Under the pieces are notes generated by a model. That model saw only the letters and a list, made by a program, of their open reading frames with translations. It had not been told where the DNA came from and searched no databases. Shown here piece by piece: positions 24,134 to 36,465 of a DNA stretch of 64,000 nucleotides. The translations under genes were made by a program, and so were the position numbers. Location: assembly GCA_021495925.1 (NCBI GenBank), contig JAKEKT010000005.1:434001-498000 (forward strand), read 5' to 3'. The DNA comes from Diplodia intermedia. Lineage: Eukaryota; Ascomycota; Dothideomycetes; Botryosphaeriales; Botryosphaeriaceae. Position 1 is the first letter of the stretch, and each line of letters opens with the position of its first letter.

Positions 24134-25939
24134 CTAGGCGCGCTTCGTGAAGGCCAGATGGCAGTCGTCCTGCAACCAAAGCCGTTAGCGCGAACTGGTG
24201 GCGGTGTGCCTGGGGGAGCACGTACCTTGGGGAAAATCGTCGCGAAGACCTTGATCTCCTCGCTCAGCGGCGTGACCTTGTGCGTCCAATCCAGCTCCAT
24301 TGAAGCCTTGCCAATCATGGCAATGAGGTTGTTCACCGCGTAGACCTGGCCAAGGCAGTAGTGAGGACCAGTGCCAAACACGAGCCAGTTCTTCGTCTGC
24401 TTCTCCGCGTCGCCTGTGATCCAGCGCTCGGGCTCAAACGAGTCAGGGTTCGGGTAGGCCTCAGCGTCGTGGAGCGCCATGTACGTAGTTGGCACAACCA
24501 TGGCTCCTGCAACGAGTTCAGCTGGGTAAATTCATGCACGTGACGATTGACTTACCCTTGGGGATCGTGTAGTTCTCCGAGATCTTGAACGCCTTCTTCG
24601 CCATGTAGGGAACCATGATGACGGGCGGCCTGTAGCGGAGAACCTCCTTGACAACGGCGCGCGTGTACGTCATCTGGTCCATCAGGTCCATCGTGAACGG
24701 CTTGTCCTTGTCGCCGTCGCGCAGGCGAAGCTGCTCCTCGCGAATCTTGCCCAGGAAGTCGGGCCTGTCGGCCATGATCTGGAAAAGCCAGGTGGCGGCG
24801 CTGCTGGTGGCGTCCTGCGAGGCGAAGAGGAAGGTGAAAATGGTCATGGAAATCTCAAGATCGGTGAACATGCGAATGACCTGGGCCGGCTTCTCCGCCT
24901 CCATGCCCTTCTCCTTCTTCTTGGTGTAGTCCTCGGACTCGTACATGGCCTTGACCCAGCAGTCCAGAATGCAGTCGGGCTCGCCGCCAGCAGCCATGCG
25001 GACCTTGCTCTTGGCAGCGGCCTTGGCGAACTCGTCGAGAACCATGTCGGCCGCCTTCTTACCGCGCCAGGTGTTGGTGAAGGGGATGATGATGGGGAAG
25101 TTGACGAGCTCGAGAGCCTCGGTGATGTAGTAGTAGTCATCGGCGATTTTCTTGACGGACGCGTCCGCGACGTAGTGGCCAACGAAGGTGCGGAGAGAGA
25201 CGGCGGTGATGAATTCGCGGAAGTAGTGCATGAACGGCACAGGCTTGCCCTCGGCCTCGGCCGTCATTTCCAGGGCCTTAGCGAAGTACTTCTCGTAGAT
25301 CTCCTCCTGACCAGGCAAGTAGATGGACAGAGCCTGGCGAGTGAACAGGCCGTTCAGACCCTTGCGGTAGTCGACGTGGGCCTTGCCATCAAGGAAGACC
25401 CAGTTTTCCGGACGAAGCAGCTTGTAGGCGATATCGACGACGCAGGGCTTGACGAAGGTGGGCGAGTTGAAGACTTTGCGCGCCATGTCGCGCGTCGACG
25501 CGATGACGACGAACCTGCAGAGTGTTAGCGCGAGGGGCGACGCAGGCGCGATGCGGGCGGGAGCGGTACTTGTGGAAGACGGAAACGCAGCTGAGCTCGC
25601 CGCTCATCCATTTGGCGTGGTACTCCTCGAACTTGGGGTTGACGGATTGGAGAAAGGGGCCGATGAAGGGCATCTTCCAGGCGGGGCCGGCGATGGAGCC
25701 CTTGCTCCAGATGTATTTGACTGTTGCCGACCGTCAGCGGGCGCGCGAGCACACGGCTCGGGGAAACACGCACTTTGGTCGTAAACGACCAGCATCGCAA
25801 AGAGCGTGACGATAACAGACCACGCGCTCATGCCCTCGAAGGCGCGGCCGACGAGGCCGGCGGCGGGGGTGCTGCGAAGCTCCGGGGTGAACTGGGCATC
25901 GGCGGAGGGCGAGGCGTAGCTGGCATTGACGGCTTCCAT
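24134..25939 (-). CDS. ERG5: Sterol C-22 desaturase, cytochrome P450 CYP61 (ERG5)
   Basis: Five exons on the minus strand: 25939-25774, 25720-25570, 25514-24556, 24506-24226 and 24169-24134 (a 36-base last exon); introns 49-56 bases; 530 residues, normal for the family. It introduces the C-22 double bond late in ergosterol synthesis in the ER membrane. The N-terminus has one membrane anchor (MSAWSVIVTLFAMLVVYDQ). The family segment IKYIWSKGSIAGPAWKMPF is completed by splicing. The oxygen-binding I helix reads FASQDATSSAATWLFQ, the K helix VVKEVLRYRPP, and the haem loop VFGTGPHYCLGQ with the ligand Cys near residue 476. Strong matches to CYP61 throughout (FLDGKAHVDYRKGLNGLF, TNTWRGKKAADMVLDEF). 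It starts head to head with the beta-lactamase-like gene. Confidence 0.96.
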
Positions 25940-26923
25940 GCTGGGCGGACGGCGTCGCTGAGGACGCTGGCGGTGAAGAGGGTGTTGTGGCGCTAGGGAC
26001 GGGCGAGAGAGCGGAATCAGGAGTCAATGAGCGGCGGACGCGGTCGCAGACGCAGGAACGACAGGATCCAGGCGTGCAGAACGGCGCGGAGGACGGGCGA
26101 GCGGTGGGAGAAGTAATAATGCTCGCAGGTTAAATCCGCCTGCAAATGGCGCCACGGGCGGCGCTCGGCATATCGGGCATCCGCACTGGAGCTTGGCCGT
26201 CGCCCTATCACGCGCTTGTGCCTGGGAGATTGAGATTAGCTCAGCGCACCGGGCAGATCCATCCACATCCAAGCGTCGCTGCTCGCCCGTCGCCCCAGCA
26301 TCACGAGAGTGTGCCCTGCGCGCCCCGTCCACCCCGTGCTGCCCCGTTCTGCCCTGCGGCTCTGCAGACCGCGCGGTGCTGCGCTGACCCGCTCCGCTGT
26401 TGCGCTCGCTGCCGGCTTCCCCGCACCCTCTCGCCGCTCATTGCACGACCTGCCGGTCCTCCTTCCACCTCGAGGCCGCATCCGCCGCGCTGGGAGCCCT
26501 GCCGCCACTAGGTATGCCTGATAACGACAGCGCAGCATCCGAGCTAGAAGGCCGGGCTAGTCCCGGTTCCGCCGCGGCTCAAAAACGTCGCTAGATTTTT
26601 AGCCCGTCCTCCACGCTACTTCCTGACTCGCCGTGAGCCTCCAGTCGCTCTGTCTCTGATCGCCTCTGCCCGTTGGGCGCGTGTCTAAGACTCGCCCTTT
26701 GCTCCAGATGTCTAAGACGCACCCTGTGCCCAGTGGCCCTACAGGGAAGGAGCAGTGCCGTCTTCCCAGCTGCAGATCATGATAAGCTTTGGACGACATG
26801 TGTTTGTTTTGCGCCAGTGTAACTTTGGCTCAGGGTTTCGCTGCCTCGCCGTAGGTATAAATTCGATGCTTGACCGCGCGGTGCCGGTTCCCGTCTGCTC
26901 CCGCTCTCGCCTTCGCCTTGAAG
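25940..26923. promoter_or_regulatory. Divergent intergenic region between ERG5 and the beta-lactamase-like gene
   Basis: About 980 bases, GC-rich on the ERG5 side (25970-26600). No gene supported. It must contain both promoters. I looked for sterol-response type elements on the ERG5 side and saw none I could defend by eye. Confidence 0.45.
26856..26861 (+). promoter_or_regulatory. TATA-like box of the beta-lactamase-like gene
   Basis: TATAAA lies 68 bases upstream of the ATG at 26924, a plausible spacing for a fungal core promoter. Confidence 0.45.
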
Positions 26924-29137
26924 ATGGTGTTTTTCATCCGCTCCGCGTGGCCCTTGGCCCTCGCACTCAGTGTCCTGATTCCAGTAGCCTCGACTTCCTG
27001 CATTCCGGACGTTCCGAGTAACTTACTTTCCGACCCAGCCGTTTTGCAACACCCGGCAGTCACGGCAGCATTCGAAGAAGTGGAACGCAATCTCTCAAGC
27101 CTCTTCACTGGAAGCACGCGGGATGGTTTCAGTTTCGCTATTGTGAGCCACCTCCAGCCGTTCACAGACCATCTGACCTAGTTGTCCCATTTTATTATTG
27201 AACATCCGACAATGCCCGTCTTGACAGCGTGTGCCAGGTCCATGCTTCTAGCCCCGAAAAAGCATTCACCTTCAACCATGGGGCGCTAAAGATGAACGAG
27301 ACATCCGCCAACGGCAGCATCGTAGCAGCGCAGGTCGACAGTGACTCGATATTCCGGGTTGCCTCGATCTCCAAAAACATAGTTGCCTTATCGACATTGC
27401 TCGTGGAGAACGAGGGCAAGACACATGGCGCATTCCCCGTCTTGAGCCCCGGATCGCCTGTCCGTCAGGCGCTTCCCGAGTTTGGACTACCAGAGAAGGA
27501 CTGGCAAAACGGTGGCAGCGAGATCACTCTCTCAATGCTCGCGACGCACAGCTCAGGCATTACCAGAGAGGGCTACTTGACTGACTTCAATATGGTGATC
27601 GGGATTGCTAGAGCCGATGCAGAGACCATTGGTGCTGATTGGGCTGGAGTAACCCCCAGCCAAGTCATCGAATCCGTCAAGCAACGTAACTTAATGTTCG
27701 CTCCAGGGCAAAGAGCCGGATGTAAGCCATCGACTCTGCCATGGGGAGTTTGTCTCAAGTGCGCTAAACCTTTTTACAGATTCAAACGCCGGCACCTGTA
27801 TCCTCGCTTGTAAGTTCGGCATGAGAGCTATGTCGTTCGTTATCCAGCTGACTCTCGCTGGACAGACGCTGTAGCGAGCTACCACAACCGGTTGACAAGC
27901 ATGAATCACACATGGACAGAGTATGCCACATACAGCATTTTGGAGCGTCTGAACATGACACATACCTTTTTTGGCGCCATTCCGGACGCTTTGGTTCCAA
28001 GCATAGGGGTCCCTGGTGGTCCCAACTGGGTCGACTTGGTCATCGGCCCCGGCTACGATCCGGCTGGAGGCATGTGGGTGAGTTTTGCTTGATTAATTCG
28101 TACCAGATCCTCAGATGAATATCAAGTCACGTGAACTAACCAAACACGCCGTCCATAGAGCTCGGCAAACGACCTATCCAAGTACGTAAACCACGTCTGG
28201 CTATCACCTAGCCCTGAGCTCATCACCCAAACCCAACGCCGCGTCTCGCTGCAGCCCCGCCTCATCCTCCCCGACGGCAAGCAGCAAGTCGGATACGGCT
28301 GGGAGATCGTCACCGTGGACCACCGGACCAAAAGCTACAACATCTACGGCAAGTCGGGCGACGCCGGCGGCTTCCACAGCTGGCTCGACGTCGTCCCCAA
28401 CCTCGGCTACGGCATCGTCGTGCTCTCGCAGGAGAGCCAGGCCGCGGGGAGCGGCTACACGCGCGTCAGCCCGACCACGGTCCGCGACAACGTGCACGCC
28501 ATCCTGCTGCCGGCCTTTGTCGAGGCGCTGGCCGGCCGGCTGGAGCGGCGGTACGCGGGTAGGTACGCGCTCGCGCGCGACGGTGGCGCCATCGCGGACG
28601 AGGTGGCGAAGGCGAACGGGAGCGCCGTCGCGTCGTCGTTCGCCCGGCTGCAGGTCGAAAACGGAGCGCTGTTCGTGCGCGAGCTGAGCGTCAACGGCAC
28701 CAGCGCGTGGGAGGGCTTGGACCGGCTGGGCTGGACGGCTGAGAGCCAGGAACGCTTCTTCTCGACGCCGAGTGGCGTGAGCTTGCATCCGGCCGAGGGG
28801 GCGGGGGAGGAGGCGGAGTTTAGTGACGTGGGTGTTCCGCAGGTGTGGAGGGTCATGCCAGATTCAGAGACGTGCGACTGGTATGACTTCGACGGGTGAG
28901 TTGTTGTCGCTTCCTCGCTTGTGTCCGAGACCCTGGGATTATATCAGCTTCTGGAAGTTCGAGCAAGAGAAGGGAGAAAAGGGAAAGATGGTTTTTCTAA
29001 AAGCTACTGCTGACACGCCGTCCACCAGATATACAGACCAAAACGGATGGCCACTGAGCAAGCTTGTGCTTGTCGAGACGGAGCGGGGCGTAGAGCTGCA
29101 TTATCCTCCGTACGACATTGTGCTCACGAGACAGTGA
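26924..29137 (+). CDS. Secreted beta-lactamase-like serine hydrolase (class C / S12 fold)
   Basis: Six exons: 26924-27142, 27238-27721, 27780-27809, 27866-28077, 28159-28895 and 28948-29137; 623 residues. The third exon is only 30 bases and encodes SNAGTCILA. A hydrophobic signal peptide (about 24 residues, RSAWPLALALSVLIPVAS) and many N-x-S/T sites suggest secretion. Catalytic motifs: S-x-x-K as SISK at residues 116-119; Y-x-N as YSN near 235-237, with the Tyr codon made by splicing; and KSG near 380-382 in place of the third HTG/KTG motif. Fungal members of this family act as hydrolases of secondary-metabolite or ester/amide substrates; true antibiotic hydrolysis is not implied. A C-terminal beta domain follows (ending PYDIVLTRQ). 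The last intron could also end at 29028, but the 28947 acceptor keeps coding-like sequence and a normal 52-base intron. Confidence 0.88.
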
Positions 29138-29628
29138 GATCTCAAAGCAGCTACCCAAGGGCCCAACCTGCCGCTTACATATCTCAACTTTCTCCGACTC
29201 CTAACTATGGTACTATTAGAATTGGCAATACCACGACTCCCTCCTGATAGTTTCGATGTAAGCGAACGGTATGTGCAACGGTTACCTCCCCTTGTGCCTC
29301 CGTGTGGGGATCAGAAGGCACTGTAAACATCGAAAGGAGAAAGCCATATTTCTCAACTTGAAGTAAGGGGCTGGCGAATTTTGTTCTGAATATTAACAAT
29401 CAGACCTTAACTCCTTGTTGTCCGCGTGTCGTCAATCATGTTTATTTGTTGTGTCATGCGTACATTCCATTCCAAAAGCCGTTACTGTGTGCTTTGGCCG
29501 CCCAGGGGCCAAGCTGTCAACATGATTTGTGCTGACTGCCTCCAACTCCAAAAAAGAAAAGATACATTCTGCCCGTCCAAACTCAGCAGCTAGAGAACAT
29601 TAATGGTCATGAAACCCCGATCCCGCCC
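29138..29628. other. Convergent intergenic stretch
   Basis: Lies between the 3' ends of the beta-lactamase-like and BTB genes. No coding signal seen; presumably two 3' UTRs. Confidence 0.55.
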
Positions 29629-31218
29629 CTATCGAATTCGTATATGCCTAGGGGATTGGGGATACTGGGAACCTCTGGAAGAGGTAGAAGCCCGTCGCCT
29701 AAGCTTCGGTGGATGCCGTTTTGGACTTCTTCCTCCAGGAGACTCAGCTCCGACTGCGGGCTCAGGCCAGGCTGGGGACTCGGGGCCGGCTGCGGACTGG
29801 CCGTTTCCAGAACTGGCAGTGCCGCCGCCGGGTGAGAGCGGGGAGGTGTTCGCATTCCCGCCACCGATACGGTTTCCACTGCCGTTGTTGGACCCGTTGA
29901 AACCATTTGCGGCACCGAATTCAGAAACTTGAGGCGGAAACCTGGATTCCTGCGGTGTGGTTGCGTAGTTGTTGTTGTTGTTGTTATTGTTGGTGGGTCT
30001 TTGGAAGGGGTGTCCTGGGGGGGTGCTGGGCGGCGAGGGTGGCGAGTCTGGTCGCAGGCGCGACCTTTGGTTCGCCCAATCTGCGCCTGAACTGGTAGTT
30101 ATTTATCTGTTACCTTCTGCCGCGCGGGAATCCACCAACGACAAGGGCAGGGCTTGCGACGCGTTGCAATAGGTCATCCACACATGGGCGTGGGAGACTC
30201 CCGCGGGAAGGTTGCAGGTGCGGAAAGCATCGATCAAACTCATCCCCAGGTAGTCGTCCGAGCCTTCATAAGTGAATGCCAGTCGTTGCAACGCGGGCGC
30301 GAGGAAACCGCAGGTTTAGGTGTGCTTGTAATTACCTTCTTTACCTTTCCCTTTGCCGTAACAACTGGGACCATGCTCGTGATCGTGATACAGACAGTCA
30401 TCGCCGGTCGTGGGATCGTCGAAAAGAAAGCCTCCGGAGCCTGATTTTATGGCATTAACAAGATCCACAGCAAAGTCGGGGCTGGTCTCAAAGCAGTGAC
30501 GGTATCCCTCGGCGTCCCTGTCGCTGTCCGGGTCCATGATCTGGCGGGCAGCGATGCGAGCCATCAAAGCACGAAATGGAGAACCCTCTGGGCTTTCCTT
30601 GTATATGTCATTGATCTCGTCCGCGTCGGGCACCAGTCGCGCCTCGTGCAAGCCCTTTCGGTACTGGTCCATGGCCATGTTCTTGAGATGGGGCATGTCG
30701 AAACGCTCGCAAAGCATGAACAGCCTGTGGCAAGCGACGGCGTAATCGTACTTGGCCTCAGCGCCGGACACATTGCTCACGTCGTCAAGCTTGCCCTGGT
30801 AGAGCCACTTGACAAACAACTCGAAGCCCTTGGGATCGTCCTCGGACAGTTCCAGCTTGTTTCCGGCCTCGTTCTTGGTGGCGTCGTCGGTCTGCAGCTC
30901 AGAGGCGAGGTAGTCGGAGTGGTAGGACAGCATGTTGCGATGGATAGACCATTGACGCTTGCCGTCACCGGCGCCGACGACAACGTCGACAAGCGGACCG
31001 GAGAGGAGCCTGGCGCGCTCGTTCTTAGCATGGGCTTGCACGCGCAGTCGATGGGAATGGATGCGGTAGGGCAGGGCGGGCCGTGGCCGTGGCGGTGCAT
31101 CATCGCAGCCGGGCTGGGCGGTAGGGAGAGGAGCGCAGCCGTCGGGCAGCGACGGAGCGAAGACATACTCTGCGTAGGCGTGGGCTGGGGTGTTGGCGAC
31201 GTCGCCGACGGAGGTCAT
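29629..31218 (-). CDS. BTB/POZ domain protein with Asn/Gly-rich tail
   Basis: Model on the minus strand: exons 31218-30345, 30263-30114 and 30047-29629, introns 81 and 66 bases, frame-consistent, 480 residues. The BTB domain spans about residues 60-190: LLSGPLVDVVVGAGDGKRQW, IHRNMLSYHSDYLASEL, FELFVKWLYQGKL and the following helices (HRLFMLCERFDMPHLKNMA). Exon 2 encodes SDDYLGMSLIDAFRTCNL and VSHAHVWMTYCNAS. Exon 3 has no Met, begins with Pro-rich sequence and an Asn run (AAC repeats near 29965-29990), and ends in a basic Ser/Arg tail. BTB proteins mediate dimerisation and often recruit Cullin-3 ligases; the role here is unknown. The start MTSVGDVANT was chosen; the frame is open upstream to 31563 but that would overlap the promoter region. 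The first intron uses a non-standard AAG acceptor and is the weakest point. Confidence 0.78.
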
Positions 31219-31602
31219 GGTGCGCAGGCGGCGACGCTGTGGGCGCGGGTACGCGAAGTCGCGGACGAAGACGACGTTAGGACTCTCGGCCCAGTGCATG
31301 CGATCGGCTTGAGGGCGCGCGCGGAATGCAAAGCATGGGCTGCGCGGAGTGGCGGCAACAGGCGCATGGCGTTGCAGCGCGCGCTTCGGACGCAAGCTTT
31401 GAGAGTCAGGGAATGACGGCACGCCGTTGGCTGTCGCCGTGCCTTGCTGGCTGGCACCCGACCTGGATCGGCACGGGCGGCCGGCCGGGTGGCCCGTCCA
31501 CGCCCGCCATCGCGATCGCGTCCACTGCGCGTCGACGCGTCTCCAGCTAAGTCCTCTCCACAAAAGCGCCCACGCGCAACTCGTCGCTGTTCCCGTCGGC
31601 CA
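31219..31602. promoter_or_regulatory. Shared divergent promoter region of the BTB gene and CTF18
   Basis: Only 384 bases separate the two start codons, which point away from each other. GC-rich, with no TATA box visible. The BTB frame remains open through most of it on the minus strand, so an earlier BTB start cannot be excluded. Confidence 0.5.
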
Positions 31603-34600
31603 ATGGGCCCGCCAGAGCCTCCAGATCTCCCCTCCTCCTTCGATCCTGCCCTGTTCCTACACTCCGACGTTCCTGATCTGCTGCCGTCCAGCTCACACGC
31701 CGACGAGCTCGAAGCATTGCACCAACAGGCCCACGAAACCGCCGCTGCCAAAACGCGCCAGGGAATCGTCATCCAGCACCGAGCTTGGAGGGTGCCCGAC
31801 GCCTTTCTTAGTGACGAGGACCACCAACCTGGTTCGGGCTCTCTTTCTCTCGGTCCTCATTTTCGGAACTCCTGTCTGACGGTGCACAGAAACACCCATT
31901 AAGAAGCGGCAACTACCGCAGCACCTCTCGTTCTCCATAGCAGCGACATCAAGCCCGCGCGCTCCGCCCTCATCGCCTCCGTCGACTGCTATGCCATTCT
32001 TGTCCTCTCCGCCAGCACATCCGCCGAGCGCGGGAACCGCAGACTCGCCGCGGAAAAGACGGAAAATCGACGGACACGGCGGCGCATACTATGATCCATC
32101 TTCCGAGAAGGAGAACCTGGGTACGGACAGGCTCTTTCAGGATGATTCTGACGACGAGGATGACTTCGCGGCATTCGACGCGGCACACAACAAACGGAAG
32201 GCCGTGGCGCCTAGCGCACCTAGATCCCCTTCCGCCCAGCAGGCGCCGAGCAGTGTACCGAGTGAAAATACTGCCACTGAGACTGGCTTGCCGATTTCGC
32301 AGTCGATGGTGGTTTCGAGACCCCGCGAAAAGACGATGTTTACTGTAAGGACGTGCTCCGGCGAGGGCTTCAATGTCGCTACGCGGCGTCCGACACCATC
32401 CGTTTCATATGAACAACTCATTGCGTCTCGATCCAAGGCGGAGCCTGGAAAGGCAAGGAAGAACTATTATGGAATTGATATTCACGCTCTGATCGATGAG
32501 GCGGGCCAGGCAGCGGAAGAGGACAAGTTACGGCGCGAACACATGGAGCTCGACGTGCCCATGCAAACGGTGGAAGATCCGTTGGCAGGAAGAAGTAACA
32601 AGCGCAGCCTTCTGTGGTCAGAGAAGTATCGTGCAAGAAAATTCACTGATCTTGTCGGTGACGAGAGAACGCATCGGTTAGTTTTGAAATGGTTGAAGGC
32701 TTGGGATCCGATAGTCTTCCCCGGCTCCAACCGTCCGAGACAAAAGTCGGCCAGGTCTTTTGATCAAGGTGGCACCGAAGACGAATACGCACATCGCAAA
32801 ATCCTTCTCCTCACTGGGCCGCCAGGACTCGGCAAAACGACACTGGCGCACGTTTGCGCACGTCAAGCAGGCTATGAGGTTCAGGAGATCAACGCGAGCG
32901 ACGAAAGGAGCAAAGATATTGTTAGGGGCCGTATCAAGGATATGGTCGGTACGGAAAACGTCCGCGGTCTGGATTCTCAGACAGTGACCGGGGCCAAGGT
33001 CAGAAAGGCCGGAAAACCGGTTTGCGTCGTGGTCGATGAAGTGGATGGTGTCGTTGGCGGTGGCGCGGGAGGTGAAGGCGGCTTCATCAAAGCTCTCATC
33101 GATCTCGTCAACCTGGACCAGAGAAACTCGGCGCCGAAAGACAACAGCTCATCACGTCCAGCGCGAAAGAAGGGTGACAAGTTCCGTCTCCTCAGGCCAC
33201 TGATTTTGATCTGTAACGATGTGTATCATCCATCGTTGCGCCCTCTTCGCCAAGCTTCAATAGCAGAGATCGTACACATCCGCAAGCCCCCGGTGAACAT
33301 GGTTGTACCCCGCCTACATTCGATCTTTGAGAAGGAGGGCATACCGGCCGACTCCGACGGCGTTCGGCGTTTGTGTGAAGCGACATGGGGAATCAGCAGC
33401 CGCAAGGACGGCGGAGGCGGGGGTACTGGGGAAGGTGACGTGCGGGGAGTCATGGTGGTCGGAGAATGGGTGGCTAGGAAACTCTTGGCGGAGACAAACG
33501 GTGACGGGCGGCTTACCCGGAAATGGATTGAAGACAACGTGCTCAACGACCTTTCTCAGGGCGGCGGAGGCTCGAGAGGTCTTGGCCGAGGGGGTACCAA
33601 AGAGATTGTCGAACGGGTGTTCAAAGAAGGCGCCGGGTTTCCCAAGTCGACTGCTGCAGCACAAGCAGAGGCTACTAACATTCAAGGCACTAGGCCGATT
33701 GGTGTCGCCGAAGCAAGCAAACGTTTTGGTATGGACCGACTGAGAGAAATGGTTGGCACTGCTGGCGACACCGACCGCATTGTGACCGGTAAGTTTTACA
33801 ACCGAAAAATCATGATCGTTACTGACTTTCATGTCAGACTGCTTCACCACATTTGCGGATCAGCCGTTTCAAGATGACACCCTACTTAGCAAACCTAACA
33901 GTGCATATGAATGGCTGCACTTCCACGACTCCATCTCCCATTCGGTACATTCTGGACAAGAATGGGAACTAGCGAAATATCTCTCCGTTCCTATTCTAGG
34001 CTTCCATGATCTTTTCGCATCTTCAATTAGGCCATCACTTGGAGGTCCGTCGGCATTCAGAAAAGGTCGTGGTGGGGGAGAAAACGGCACTGAACCAGAA
34101 ACCGAACCTACACCGTTCTCTGGCCCCAGTGCGCCGTACCAAGCGATTGAGCAGACGCGAGCCAACCTTGCATCCCTGACGGGTCTACAGTCCAGCCTCA
34201 CGCTTCCCTTGACCCGGATGTATCGCTCTCCAACGGAGGTTTCGACCGAGCTCATCCCGTACGCGCTTCGCATGCTCTCGCCCGATGTCAAGCCCGTCAT
34301 CATCAACACGTCAACCCCAGCTACAGGCGGGGACAGGTCAAAACCGTCGGCGACGGCGTCGGTGCGGAAAGCGTCGGAGAAGGCGCTTGTCATGCGTGCG
34401 GTGAACGCCATGGCGGCCGTCGGGGTGCGGTTCGAGAAGAGCCGGGTTGACTTTGGCATGGACGCGCGACAAACAGGGCACGGTGGATGGATCTTCCGCA
34501 TGGAGCCGCCGCTGGACGCTCTGGGCAGGTATGAGACAATGAGTAGCGAAGGCAACAAGGACGAGAAAGTACGATACGCCGTGCGCCAGATCATGGATGT

Positions 34601-34922
34601 GGAGTTCAGGAAAGAGAGTCTCAGGTTAGAGGCAGAAGCTCGGAAGAGGAGAGGCGGGGCTGTGGAGCTGGAGGCCGGGACGTTGGATGAGGAAGTGGAC
34701 CTCAGAGGGGTTGCTGCGGCACTAGAGAAGATTGTGGTCAAGAAAGATTTCTTTGGTAGGACGGTTGCGGAGGCGGTGCCGTTGACGCCGGTGGAGATGG
34801 AGAAGGCAAGAAAGGAGAGAGAGAAAGCCGAGGATGAGGATGTGTGGGTGAGCTTTCACGAAGGGTTTTCGAAGGCGGTTCGCAAGCCCATCACTTTGTC
34901 AGAGCTGCTGGGCGGGTTGTGA
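31603..34922 (+). CDS. CTF18: Chromosome transmission fidelity protein 18 (RFC-like clamp loader large subunit)
   Basis: Three exons: 31603-31831, 31890-33788 and 33838-34922; introns 58 and 49 bases; 1070 residues. The first intron has an unusual GTTCGG donor but a clear CTGAC branch and frame-correct join (EDHQPETPIKKRQLP). In the replication factor C-like complex with DCC1 and CTF8, CTF18 loads PCNA and supports sister-chromatid cohesion and the replication checkpoint in the nucleus. The sequence shows a disordered N-terminus with a basic patch (SPRKRRKIDG), LLWSEKYRARKFTDLVGDER, Walker A GPPGLGKTT near residue 386, EINASDERSKD, and Walker B CVVVDEVDG near 459. The C-terminal part (CFTTFADQPFQDDT onwards) matches the CTF18-specific region. 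The AAA lid contains long Gly-rich inserts. Confidence 0.93.
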
Positions 34923-36465
34923 TGGAGTGACTGTAGCATGTAGTAGAACGGTGATGATAATTCACGAGTGATGACAGAAACTACTCTGCCGGGCCGCACT
35001 TTCAAATGATGTTATTAAGTGGTGAACAGAAGGAGTTTGTGTGAGAGTGCAGTTTGCCTTGGCACGACTAGGTGCGATTGGTTGGTGGTTCATCATGACT
35101 CAAACAAACGTGCTTGCCTGGGAGTCACAACCTGCACTTGCCGCCTAGCTTCGTCAACCTTTGTCTCCAAAACACCCACTTCCGCGAGAACTGCTACCAT
35201 CTGCAGCACGGTTTCCAAAAGCACGAAAGACGCGAACTGCCAGGGGATGTAGCAAGAAGGTACTCACTCGTACTTACTCGCACTCCTACTTCCGTCAACT
35301 CGCCGCAGCAGAGACGAAAGGCTAATGGGCACAGGCCAGAGGGTGCAGTCAAGCGCACGCCGAATGGGCTCCCGCACGCCGTACGCCTGCGCAGGAAACA
35401 TTCGAGAGACGGCCAATGATGGTTTGCAGTGCGCCACCCACGAGGCTATTGAAGAGCTGAGGGACGCCACATAGGGAGCGTGGCTCGCCGGAAGATGCCT
35501 CAGGCCCACCCAATACCGCAATCCCAAAAGTAAGCTCATGCGAAAAAGCCGGGCGTTGGGTGGGTACGCCAAAGGGATCTGCGCAGCGGGTGCAACGTTC
35601 GCGAGGCAACGGCGGCGGATGCTTCGACCTGAAAGAGCTTCGGAAGAGTGCAACACCAACTCGGCACTGAGGCCACGAGGCGGACATGACGCGGAAGTGA
35701 GCTGAAGGGCACATCGTGGCTCGTGGAAGGGCCGCAAACCTGGGCGCCAGCGGCGGGCGCCCGTCACGACATCGCGTCGCTGCGATCGCGACATACAGGC
35801 ATTGCATGGTGTCTTCGGCTTGGCTGCCCTCTGCCACCATCTCAACCGAGGCGCACTTTTCGCCCAAGGCCCCGAAGCTCGCCAAGGACAGCGCCAGTTG
35901 CCTGCTTTGCCTCTTGTCTGCGTCGCCCGAGGCTTGGGTATTGCTCCAAGCACTACTCAAGCATCGACACGTTCAAAGCTTGTGCTGAGGCCTTTGGCGC
36001 AACCGCATCGTGCTTTTCCAATGTCCACGGCGTCGCCCCGCTTCTCGGTTCGGAATGGGAGCCGACTGATTGCTCCGATGGAACAGTCCGTACTTGGGTA
36101 GCCGTCATACGGACTACCGAGAGATGCTGCAGAACCAGGCTGTTGGGCGGCTTACCGGCCCACAGTCCAGGCCTTCGTTTCCTCATGGCAATGACCTGCA
36201 CGAAGGCGCTCCTAGCGTCGGGCCAATTGAGCACTCCGTCTCTGTATCAGTCCTATCTGATCGACCGTATGCGCGGCGCTCGGCATTTTCCCTGTAAGGA
36301 TCTTAGCATCTGCTGGCATCTTTGCAGCTCCGAATCACACCATAGCAAGCGGCGACACTGCGACGCCATGCGGCCGTCGCATGGGCCTTATAAAATCTTT
36401 TTCGACCGCTGCTGTCTTGCCGCCAGCGATCGTCTTGCGAACCCTCGATTTCCATCTTTGCAACC
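34923..36465. other. Intergenic stretch, no supported gene
   Basis: Frames up to 248 residues exist on both strands (for example 35723-36469 plus and 35264-35953 minus). They overlap each other, are rich in Arg, Cys and Ser, and show no domain, so I treat them as chance frames. The right end holds the promoter of the next gene. Confidence 0.5.
36389..36395 (+). promoter_or_regulatory. TATA-like box of the ACS-family transporter gene
   Basis: TATAAAA, about 77 bases upstream of the ATG at 36466. Confidence 0.5.

Noticed and set aside
30496..31416. Plus-strand open frame of 306 residues
   Set aside because: It lies opposite the BTB-domain exon, which has clear family motifs; this frame has none.
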